From NCBI GenBank assembly GCA_028714935.1, contig JAQTLJ010000079.1:1-6001 (forward strand): a DNA stretch of 6,001 nt. The letters run 5' to 3'. The notes below the pieces were generated by a model. That model was not told where the DNA came from and made no database searches. It worked only from the letters and a program-made list of their open reading frames with translations. Shown here one piece after another: positions 1-5,524 of the stretch. The translations under genes and the position numbers were made by a program. Origin of the DNA: Candidatus Margulisiibacteriota bacterium. Its GTDB lineage: Bacteria; Margulisbacteria; WOR-1; O2-12-FULL-45-9. Numbering within the stretch: the first letter of the stretch is position 1; each line of letters opens with the position of its first letter.

Positions 1-592
1 GGCCGCGCTCGCCGACCAGGGCGATGACGTTGACATCGGCTTCGGCGTTACGGGCGATCATGCCCAGCACCGTCGATTTCCCGACATCGGAACCGGCAAA
101 GATGCCGATCCGCTGGCCGCGGCCAACGGTCAGCATGCCGTCGATCGCGCGGACCCCGGTCCGCATTACTTCCGTAATACGCGGACGCTTGACCGGGTCC
201 GGAGGGTCAGCATCCAGCGGATAATTCTCCTGCCCTTCGATCGACCCTTTTCCATCCACCGGTTCACCCAAACCGTTCAAAACCCTGCCTAACAAGTCCT
301 GGCCGACCCGCACCATTAGCGGTTTGCCCGCCGCGGTCACTTGCGCCCCCGGAGAGATCCCTGAAGTCGAACCAAGCGGCATTAAGAGGACTCGTTTTTC
401 CCTAAAGCCGACGACTTCGGCAAAAGAATCGCGGCCTTCCTTTTCCAGCCGGATCGAGCAGAGATCGCCGACCGATACGCCGCCGACCTGCGCTTCGATG
501 ATCAGTCCGACGACCTGGACAACCTTGCCAATGACCTTGACCAGATCAGCCCGGTCCACCGCCCGATGATATTTTTCAAAATCAATTTCCAT
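1..592 (-). CDS. fliI: Flagellar export ATPase FliI (N-terminal part, runs off window)
   Basis: FliI is the F1-beta-like ATPase at the cytoplasmic base of the flagellar type III export gate. It helps unload chaperones and deliver substrates. I translated 197 residues by hand from an ATG at 592-590; about 440 would be usual, so the C-terminal half lies beyond base 1. An N-terminal beta-barrel region (about residues 18-90) is followed by the typical LLGRVLNGLGEPVDG segment (100-114). Next come RTGVRAIDG (144-152), the Walker A loop AGSDVGKST (166-174) and the start of the VGERG motif (193-197). The usual P-loop in this family reads AGSGVGKS, so Asp169 replaces a Gly; the catalytic Lys and Ser remain. 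The start lies 5 bases after the fliH stop with no clear Shine-Dalgarno sequence, so translational coupling is likely. Identity is secure; the SctN injectisome ATPase is the only close alternative, and the neighbours argue for FliI. Confidence 0.96.
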   Translation of the reverse strand, partial: MEIDFEKYHRAVDRADLVKVIGKVVQVVGLIIEAQVGGVSVGDLCSIRLEKEGRDSFAEVVGFREKRVLLMPLGSTSGISPGAQVTAAGKPLMVRVGQDLLGRVLNGLGEPVDGKGSIEGQENYPLDADPPDPVKRPRITEVMRTGVRAIDGMLTVGRGQRIGIFAGSDVGKSTVLGMIARNAEADVNVIALVGERG

Positions 593-597
593 GGGCG

Positions 598-1323
598 CTA
601 CTGGTTGTCATTCTCGGTATAAACTTTTTTGAGGGCCTCTTCGATCGATTTTAGTTTAGTGGATATTTTGGCATCGATAAAACCGAGGTTGGTCTCAATT
701 ATGCAGCCGCCCGGCTCAATATTGGCGTCTTCCAGGATGGAAAAGCTTTTGACCCCGTCCATGATCCCGGCGATCCTGTCCTTGTAGCGTTTAATATATT
801 CGGCATCTTCCCGATTTACCCTGACGATGATCTGTTCGCGGTCCGAGATCCTGGAAATAGCTTCCGCCACAATATTAAGGCTAACATCACGATGCAGTGA
901 AACCTCTGACCTGATGATCTGCTCCGCGACCTTGATCGCTAGCCGCAGGATCTCCGCTTCCGAATCCTTAATGATATTTTTACGCTCTTTGACCGCCTGG
1001 TTCAGCGTCTCCAGCGCCTCCTCGATCCGGGCTGAAGATTCTGACCGGCCTTCTTCCCGGCCCGCCTGGCGCGCTTCTTCGCGGATCGCTTCTGCTTCCT
1101 TTAAGGCGTTATCGATGATCTTTTGCGCCTCACTTTTTGCTTTGGGGATTTCAGTTGCCGTCGGCACGGCCGGACCGGCCGTTGCCTTTGGCGGTTGAGA
1201 TTTGGATGACGGAGGCGGGATCACTGCTTTGATCGTCGGTTTTTTGAGCGGGGCCAATTGGATCTTTCTGTCAACGATCAGCGTCCCTTTTTCTTCAATT
1301 TGGTCTCTCTTTATTAGCCCCAT
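598..1323 (-). CDS. fliH: Flagellar export stator protein FliH
   Basis: FliH (SctL/V-ATPase E-subunit family) dimerises, binds and restrains FliI, and links it to the C-ring and export gate in the cytoplasm. The protein has 241 residues, about the family length. Residues 25-62 are rich in Pro, Ala and Lys and probably disordered. Residues 63-140 form a long charged helical or coiled-coil stretch, including AREAG-like spacing near EEARQAGREEG. The C-terminal domain (about 140-234) ends in the diagnostic PGGCIIETNLGFIDAKI segment (204-220). The ATG start lies 4 bases after the fliG stop and has no good ribosome binding site; the region before it is AT-rich, so coupling to fliG translation is likely. 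fliI follows 5 bases downstream, the usual arrangement. Low N-terminal conservation makes the exact start slightly less certain than the identity. Confidence 0.93.
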   Translation of the reverse strand: MGLIKRDQIEEKGTLIVDRKIQLAPLKKPTIKAVIPPPSSKSQPPKATAGPAVPTATEIPKAKSEAQKIIDNALKEAEAIREEARQAGREEGRSESSARIEEALETLNQAVKERKNIIKDSEAEILRLAIKVAEQIIRSEVSLHRDVSLNIVAEAISRISDREQIIVRVNREDAEYIKRYKDRIAGIMDGVKSFSILEDANIEPGGCIIETNLGFIDAKISTKLKSIEEALKKVYTENDNQ

Positions 1324-1327
1324 TTAA

Positions 1328-1795
1328 TTATGAAAAAAGTTTTCCCTTATATTGTTCTTTAAAAAGAGCTTCCAGTTTTGGAGTTATCGGGTTCTGCTTC
1401 AAGCTTGATAGCAGCTCCTGCACGTAACTCCGGTCCCTGGTCAGGCTTTGCAAAGCGTCTTCTTTTTCTTCTGCCGGCAGAATGGAAATAAGATAAGCGA
1501 TCATCTGCGGCCGTTCATAAACCAGCAGGGCATATGATTTGCGCGGTTTCACCGGCCGCGGCCGCTCTTCGATCCTAGGGACCCTGGCGCTGGGCGCTTC
1601 CGGCAGGGCCAGAAAACTGCTGAATTCGCCCAGAACTTCCGAGAGCGCTTCCGGAGAAGGCGAAGGCAGGTGATTGATGCCGGAGGCGATCAAGTCTGCC
1701 AGCTCATCCGGCAAATAGCGCAAGACCCGGGAGGAATTATCCGCTCCCAGGATCGACAAGAAGATCGTTGCTTTTTCTCTACCTGTTAACGGCAT
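1328..1795 (-). CDS. fliG: Short FliG-like protein: N and middle domains only, no torque domain
   Basis: Residues 1-66 match the FliG N-domain, which binds the cytoplasmic tail of FliF (TGREKATIFLSILG near the start, then VLRYLPDELADLIASGI). A Pro/Arg-rich linker (67-87) follows. Residues 88-150 resemble the FliG middle domain: LLVYERPQMIAYLISILPAEE aligns with the family's L..EHPQ.IA.ILS.LP, with Arg for His in the EHPQ motif (residues 94-97) used to contact FliM. The protein ends at 155 residues, whereas FliG is usually about 335. The whole C-domain, with its charged torque helix that works against MotA, is absent. fliH starts 4 bases after the stop, so no broken remainder exists here. The ATG overlaps the fliF stop by one base (TAATG). 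Probably the MS-ring-bound switch component; whether it works alone or beside a full FliG cannot be told from this window. Confidence 0.82.
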   Translation of the reverse strand: MPLTGREKATIFLSILGADNSSRVLRYLPDELADLIASGINHLPSPSPEALSEVLGEFSSFLALPEAPSARVPRIEERPRPVKPRKSYALLVYERPQMIAYLISILPAEEKEDALQSLTRDRSYVQELLSSLKQNPITPKLEALFKEQYKGKLFS

Positions 1796-3345
1796 TACTC
1801 TGTCAACCAGCTCCTGAGCAGTTCCGCGATCTTCTCAGGATTCCTTTCAACAGCTGACCTGACATTGTCCAGGGCGGAGAGCTTTTCCCGGCTGATCGGC
1901 GGTTGTGCTGCAGTTATGTCCGCTGCCGGCACTGTTTCCGGCCGGCGCCTTACTATTTTAACAACAAAGAAAATAACCGCTAAGATGAGCGCGCTAACCG
2001 CCAGCCATAAAGCGCCGTTCAGCAGGCTTTTCAAGGGCAGAGCCGGCAGGCCGGCGGTTTTCGGCGGCAGGTTTTTTTCCACTTCCCCGCGCACGATCTC
2101 CGGCGGCGGCGTCGCCAGATGGAACGGCACTTTTTGCATAACGATCTTATCGCCGCGATTCCGGTTGTAACCGACCGCTGCCGCGACTGCCTTATAGGTC
2201 GCCGCTTTCAGCGTTTTTGTCATCTCTACCCGGTTATCGATCAGGACGATCGCGGTGATCCGGCTGATGTTTAATTGTTCCCGGCTGAGTTTCATCCCTT
2301 TTTTAGGTATCGCCAGGTCAAGGTTGACCTTGATGATCGCGCTGTTCGGCGGATAAAACCGGTTCAATATCTCCTGCGCCTTACCCGAAAGATCAAGCTC
2401 CGTCTCCTTCTTCGCCTGCAGGACAAACAGCATTTTTTCTTCCGGTGTCACGGCTTTGGCCGGAGTGGTTGCAACGGCGGTGGCCACAACCTCCGCGGAA
2501 ACAACTTTTTCCTTGGCTTGCTGTTTTTCCGCCTTAACCACTTCTTTTGTTGGCTGGGCTTTGACGATGACTGTTTCGGCAGTTGGCGGCTGCGGCGGCA
2601 TAGGTATAAGCGCAGGCGCCGGAGCAGGAAGCATTTCCGCCTCAACTGAAGGGATAAGCTCCGGGATCGGCGGCAAAGCCGGCGCTTTCGCCGTCAAGAT
2701 CCTGCCGGTACTATCAACGACCGTCACATTCACTGTCTGAAGATTTTCCACACTGCTGGCCACCAGATGGATTATGCCGTTAACCTTTTCAGCGGTCAAA
2801 TCAAAACCGGGCCGGATACGGAGCATCACCGAGGCGGTCACCGGCGCGGTAGTTTCGGCGAACAGTCTTGTCTCGGGCATAACGATCTGCACGTGGGCGT
2901 CTTCCACCCCCTGGATCCGGCGTATTGTCCTGGAAAGCTCACCGGAGATCGCCCTGATAAGCTGGATCCGCCGATCAAAATCAGTGGCGCCCAATTTGGA
3001 TTCATCAAATATCTCCCAGCCGACAACGCCGCCGGCCGGAAGATTTTTTTCAGCTAACCCCAGCCTGGCCTGGTCGGCCTTGTCCTTGGGAACGGCGACC
3101 GCTGACCCGTTATCCCTGATCTCGTATGGTATGGCCAGTTCCTTCAGCCTGGCGATCGCATTCGCCGCGTCCTTTAACGCCATATTAGTATAAATCACGG
3201 TATAACCGCCGGACCGGTCGCGCGTCGCCGGTACGCAACCCCGGAAAAAGAAAAACAAAGCCGCCGTCAGGATCACGGCAATGACCGCGCCGAGCAACAG
3301 GAACCTCCTGATATCTAAGCCGGCCGCCGGTGCTGGTTCTCCCAT
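1795..3345 (-). CDS. fliF: Flagellar MS-ring protein FliF
   Basis: FliF oligomerises in the inner membrane as the MS ring, the platform for the rod, the export gate and FliG. The protein has 516 residues, near the usual 530-560. A first membrane helix lies at about 14-34. The YscJ/FliF ring-building region covers 45-218, with ISGELSRTIRRIQGVEDAHV (133-152) and VVDSTGRIL (209-217) as clear family signatures. Residues 220-300 are a low-complexity Pro/Ala/Lys/Glu linker. A third ring-building motif follows (about 301-411), containing VGYNRNRGDKIVMQKVPF (391-408). A second membrane helix lies at about 446-465. The cytoplasmic tail (485-516) ends in NPEKIAELLRSWLTE, the FliG-binding helix. Only about 15 residues (346-360) sit where other FliF proteins carry a roughly 100-residue beta-collar insertion. 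The ATG has a GAGAGGA ribosome binding site. The stop overlaps the fliG start. Confidence 0.96.
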   Translation of the reverse strand: MGEPAPAAGLDIRRFLLLGAVIAVILTAALFFFFRGCVPATRDRSGGYTVIYTNMALKDAANAIARLKELAIPYEIRDNGSAVAVPKDKADQARLGLAEKNLPAGGVVGWEIFDESKLGATDFDRRIQLIRAISGELSRTIRRIQGVEDAHVQIVMPETRLFAETTAPVTASVMLRIRPGFDLTAEKVNGIIHLVASSVENLQTVNVTVVDSTGRILTAKAPALPPIPELIPSVEAEMLPAPAPALIPMPPQPPTAETVIVKAQPTKEVVKAEKQQAKEKVVSAEVVATAVATTPAKAVTPEEKMLFVLQAKKETELDLSGKAQEILNRFYPPNSAIIKVNLDLAIPKKGMKLSREQLNISRITAIVLIDNRVEMTKTLKAATYKAVAAAVGYNRNRGDKIVMQKVPFHLATPPPEIVRGEVEKNLPPKTAGLPALPLKSLLNGALWLAVSALILAVIFFVVKIVRRRPETVPAADITAAQPPISREKLSALDNVRSAVERNPEKIAELLRSWLTE

Positions 3346-3349
3346 TTTA

Positions 3350-3356
3350 TCCTCTC
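3350..3356 (-). promoter_or_regulatory. Ribosome binding site of fliF
   Basis: On the minus strand GAGAGGA lies 4 bases before the fliF ATG, in the short gap after the fliE stop. It supports the ATG at 3345 as the start. Confidence 0.65.
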
Positions 3357-3358
3357 AA

Positions 3359-3724
3359 TCACACTTGCATTTGTGTTATTTCTTTAAAAGTCGTGACCGC
3401 CGCATTAATAGTCGTGACCGCCAGCTGCATCAAAATGCTCATTTTTGACTGCGCCATCATAACGTCTTGCAGCTCTGCTTCTCCGCGCAGATATTTGTCG
3501 ACCAGTTGATTGGCATAGACCTCCGACCGGCTGACGCCTTCCAGCGCCTCGATCGTTTTGGACAGAACATCATCAAATAAATTTCCGGAAAATTCGACGC
3601 GCTTGGCCGGCTCCGCCGTGGCTGCGGCTGGAGTTATCTCAGCCGGCGACTGGGCCAGAAAATCCTCGCCCAGGATCTGCGCCAGCCTCATTTCCGCCCT
3701 GATCGGATCAATCGCTTCAGCCAT
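3359..3724 (-). CDS. fliE: Flagellar hook-basal body protein FliE
   Basis: FliE joins the MS ring and export gate to the proximal rod and is among the first rod subunits exported. The protein has 121 residues, slightly above the usual 100-110. The N-terminal 45 residues are variable and Ala-rich. From about residue 63 the family pattern is clear: VSRSEVYANQLVDKYLRGEA, then LQDVMMAQSKMSILMQLAV, ending FKEITQMQV (113-121). The usual RNK followed by an Ala-Tyr pair before the final motif is replaced here by INAAVTTF, part of a small in-frame duplication. An AAGGA ribosome binding site (3732-3736) sits 7 bases before the ATG. fliE lies between flgC (15-base gap) and fliF (13-base gap), the standard flgB-flgC-fliE-fliF order. 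Confidence is high from both context and the C-terminal pattern. Confidence 0.93.
   Translation of the reverse strand: MAEAIDPIRAEMRLAQILGEDFLAQSPAEITPAAATAEPAKRVEFSGNLFDDVLSKTIEALEGVSRSEVYANQLVDKYLRGEAELQDVMMAQSKMSILMQLAVTTINAAVTTFKEITQMQV
3390..3422. repeat. Short in-frame direct repeat in the fliE 3' end
   Basis: The 12-base word GTCGTGACCGCC (plus strand) occurs at 3390-3401 and again at 3411-3422. The period is 21 bases, or exactly 7 codons. In FliE it encodes AVTT twice (AVTTINA then AVTTFKE), in the C-terminal helix where the family normally has a conserved RNK-type segment. Confidence 0.7.
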
Positions 3725-3731
3725 TATTCAT

Positions 3732-3736
3732 TCCTT
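3732..3736 (-). promoter_or_regulatory. Ribosome binding site of fliE
   Basis: On the minus strand AAGGA lies 7 bases before the fliE ATG in the 15-base gap after flgC. It supports the chosen start; an ATG 7 bases upstream of the start is in another frame and leads nowhere useful. Confidence 0.65.
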
Positions 3737-3739
3737 TTC

Positions 3740-4180
3740 TTACGGCAGCTGCAAGGTGTCTTGCATCATTTTCGTAGTCGCGTTAAAAGCCGTGATATTG
3801 GCTTCGTACATCCGTTGAACTTCGATCAGATCTACCATCTCGGCCGAATAATTGACGTTGGGCAAAGAGACCATTCCCTGTTCATCAGCATCCGGATGGC
3901 CAGGTTTAAAGACTTTTGGGAAAGGCGTTAAATCCTCGACCACATCAAGGACTTCCACTCCTCCGCTTTTCCCTACTATCTTGGCCTCCGCCCGGGAAAG
4001 CTCTTCCGAAAAAGAAATGATCGGCTTCTCGGACAGGACCGCAATGCGCCGCCTATAAGGCCCGCCGGTGATCGTGCGCGTGGTGTTGATGTTCGCCAGG
4101 TTAGAGGCGATAAGCTCCATCGTCAAGCGCTGCGCGTCCAGCCCGGACATGCTGATGCTCATCGCTTCATTTAGCCCCAT
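3740..4180 (-). CDS. flgC: Flagellar proximal rod protein FlgC
   Basis: FlgC is exported through the flagellar gate and polymerises with FlgB and FlgF into the proximal rod in the periplasm. The 146-residue length is typical. The N-terminal helix and rod motif read MSGLDAQRLTMELIASNLAN, followed by INTT and GGPYRR (residues 11-44). The central part carries PGHPDADEQGMVSLPNVN (93-110). The C-terminal helix reads EMVDLIEVQRMYEANITAFN (114-133) and ends KMMQDTLQLP. These are the standard FlgC landmarks in the right order. A strong AAGGAGGT ribosome binding site lies inside the last codons of flgB, 8 bases before the ATG, so flgC probably has the best translation initiation in this stretch. No oddity was seen. 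Confidence 0.97.
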   Translation of the reverse strand: MGLNEAMSISMSGLDAQRLTMELIASNLANINTTRTITGGPYRRRIAVLSEKPIISFSEELSRAEAKIVGKSGGVEVLDVVEDLTPFPKVFKPGHPDADEQGMVSLPNVNYSAEMVDLIEVQRMYEANITAFNATTKMMQDTLQLP

Positions 4181-4186
4181 GCGTCA

Positions 4187-4492
4187 CTACCTCCTTCCCT
4201 GGGTTGCGATCGTCTTCAAAACATTGATCTTCGAAGACAACAGCTTGACATAGGCGGAATATTTTACTGAATTATCGGTCAAGGCCGCCAGCTCTTCTTC
4301 CAGGTTCAATTGCTTTTTATCGGTCCGTTTGACCGCGGCCATCAATTGTTCATCAAAAGACATCGGTTCATAGCCGGGTGTCTTGGCATTGGCAATGTTA
4401 TGCGCGATCACTTCCTGCCGCCGGGCGGCGATCTCCATTGACCGCTCCAGGTTATTGAACTGCTTATCAAATAGTTCTATCGGTTCAAGCAT
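4187..4492 (-). CDS. flgB: Flagellar proximal rod protein FlgB
   Basis: FlgB is a proximal rod subunit assembled on FliE. The 101-residue protein is shorter than the common 115-140. The N-terminal helix carries the rod/hook family motif RRQEVIAHNIANAKTPGYEP (residues 24-43), in which N.AN..TPGY is diagnostic. The C-terminal helix (LNLEEELAALTDNSVKYSAY at 62-81, then LLSSKINVLKTIATQGRR) matches the FlgB end pattern. The missing length is in the variable central region, so both ends are intact. The ATG lies inside the end of the sigma-factor gene (8-base overlap) with no strong ribosome binding site, suggesting coupled translation. flgC follows 6 bases after the stop. Confidence 0.94.
   Translation of the reverse strand: MLEPIELFDKQFNNLERSMEIAARRQEVIAHNIANAKTPGYEPMSFDEQLMAAVKRTDKKQLNLEEELAALTDNSVKYSAYVKLLSSKINVLKTIATQGRR
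4189..4196 (-). promoter_or_regulatory. Strong ribosome binding site of flgC, inside the end of flgB
   Basis: On the minus strand this reads AAGGAGGT, a near-perfect anti-16S match, 8 bases before the flgC ATG. It overlaps the last Arg codons and stop of flgB, so the C-terminal Gly-Arg-Arg of FlgB is partly shaped by this signal. Confidence 0.85.
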
Positions 4493-5207
4493 GTTTTAGC
4501 TTCGATTTTATCGTATTGACCGCCCGGGCCAGCAAACGGCAGACCTTGGGCCGCGACAACTTCAGCTTGGCAGCGATCGTCTTCTGATTTATCCCCTTAT
4601 GGTAAAACAGCTCGACGACCTGACGCTGCAGCGGGGGCAGGTCCTGGACGACACTCCTGATCCGCTCTTTCATTTCGGCAAATTCCAGCTCGGCCGCCGG
4701 CGTGGTCTCTCCGGGGACCGGCGCTTCCACGCCGATATCGGCCATTTCTTCCAGGGACAACAGGTACATCAGGGCCGAAGCCGAAACGATCTTCTTGATC
4801 CTTTTGACCGCCTGCTTGAATTCATCTTCGCTTAATTCTTTCTTCTCCAGCAGCTTGTCCTCTTCGTCCTCCCGGCCGCCGACCACCGAGTTAACTCCCT
4901 TTTTGGCCAAATCCCTGACCATGACCTGGACCCGGTAAGGGACCGGGTTATAATTTTTAAGGCCGTCAAGGATCTCGCCTCTTATCCGGTAAGACGCGTA
5001 AGTTTCAAATTTGACCCCGCGATCGGCGTCAAAATTTTCCCAGGCCTTCATCAAGCCGATCGTGCCGTCAGAGACCAGATCATCATATTCAATGTTCGGC
5101 GGCAGGCCTTTGCCCGAAACCATGGCCGCGATCGAATGGACCAGCGGCATAAACACCTCCACCGATTTCGGGAGGGCGATCCTGCCCCCTTTTTTCACCT
5201 TCTTCAT
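4485..5207 (-). CDS. fliA: Flagellar-type alternative sigma factor (FliA/WhiG family)
   Basis: This is a sigma-70-family factor of the FliA (sigma-28) type, expected to direct RNA polymerase to late flagellar promoters such as flagellin and motor genes. The length of 240 residues is typical. Region 2 is clear: YDDLVSDGTIGLMKAWENFD (41-60), then FETYASYRIRGEILDGL (67-83). Region 3 covers about 125-160, with SLEEM (151-155) matching the SLDE position. Region 4 covers about 182-236, with LPPLQRQVVELFY (190-202) and a helix-turn-helix at about 206-231 containing SRPKVCRLLARAV. Residues 84-94 (KNYNPVPYRVQ) differ from the usual RSRDWVPRSVR, so the Trp and Arg of region 2.4/3.0 are missing. The start is supported by the ATGA overlap with the flgJ stop. 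No FlgM-like anti-sigma gene is adjacent. FliA is the best name from the RIRG element and context, though promoter specificity may differ. Confidence 0.88.
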   Translation of the reverse strand: MKKVKKGGRIALPKSVEVFMPLVHSIAAMVSGKGLPPNIEYDDLVSDGTIGLMKAWENFDADRGVKFETYASYRIRGEILDGLKNYNPVPYRVQVMVRDLAKKGVNSVVGGREDEEDKLLEKKELSEDEFKQAVKRIKKIVSASALMYLLSLEEMADIGVEAPVPGETTPAAELEFAEMKERIRSVVQDLPPLQRQVVELFYHKGINQKTIAAKLKLSRPKVCRLLARAVNTIKSKLKHA

Positions 5208-5524
5208 TTAATGCCGGTTTCCCTTTCTGTCTCAGCCGGAAAAACGTTGTCAATGGAAAAGGCCTTGGTCTCCGCCAGCTGCGCGGCAAATTTTTCCATT
5301 AACACGTCCGACCCGATCGCCGAGCTGAACGAATTATTTTCCTCGCTGAGCCCGAATTCAGAAGGTTTGAATGATTGCTTCAGCATTTCTTTGTAAAAGA
5401 TCGTCATGAATTCCTGTTTAACCTTTTCCCGCTCTTCCGCCGTCGCCGCCCGCTGCGCATTCTGCAAGGCGTAGATCATCGCCGGCGGCAGATCAGAACT
5501 GATTCCCGATATCTCCTGGGCCAT
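5204..5524 (-). CDS. flgJ: Single-domain FlgJ-type rod-binding protein
   Basis: The protein has 106 residues from the ATG at 5524-5522. It matches the rod-binding domain of FlgJ, which caps the growing rod in the periplasm. Signature stretches are EFMTIFYKEMLKQSF (38-52, the usual F..L....ML), and SDVLMEKFAAQLAETKAFSI (72-91), the usual helix near the end. The C-terminal glucosaminidase domain found in gammaproteobacterial FlgJ (about 310 residues in total) is absent, as in many other phyla, so wall opening would need a separate enzyme. A TTG just upstream (5527) is a possible start, but GAGGTG at 5530-5535 is 5 bases from the ATG and too close to the TTG. The start overlaps the flgI stop by one base (TGATG) and the stop overlaps the sigma-factor start (ATGA). 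Placement right after flgI is standard for FlgJ. Confidence 0.85.
   Translation of the reverse strand: MAQEISGISSDLPPAMIYALQNAQRAATAEEREKVKQEFMTIFYKEMLKQSFKPSEFGLSEENNSFSSAIGSDVLMEKFAAQLAETKAFSIDNVFPAETERETGIK

Noticed and set aside
827..1198. Plus-strand open frame rich in Ser, Ala and Arg (123 codons)
   Set aside because: It is the antisense shadow of the helical part of fliH; such composition is typical of reversed Ala/Glu-rich helices.
1331..1340. Homopolymer run at the end of fliG as a programmed or erroneous frameshift site that hides a longer FliG
   Set aside because: The next frame meets a stop within about ten codons, and fliH occupies the following sequence, so no C-domain could be recovered.
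2448..2645. Open frame of 65 codons on the minus strand rich in Arg, Pro and Lys
   Set aside because: It is another frame of the low-complexity linker of fliF; the composition follows from the repetitive codons and there is no family match or own ribosome binding site.
3152..3159. GCGATCGC, the palindrome that is highly repeated in many cyanobacteria
   Set aside because: I found only this one clear copy. The many other GATCG words are explained by GCG-ATC and ATC-G codon pairs in the minus-strand genes.
2774..3193. Long plus-strand open frame (139 codons)
   Set aside because: It lies antisense to the well-conserved first ring region of fliF and has no recognisable domain.
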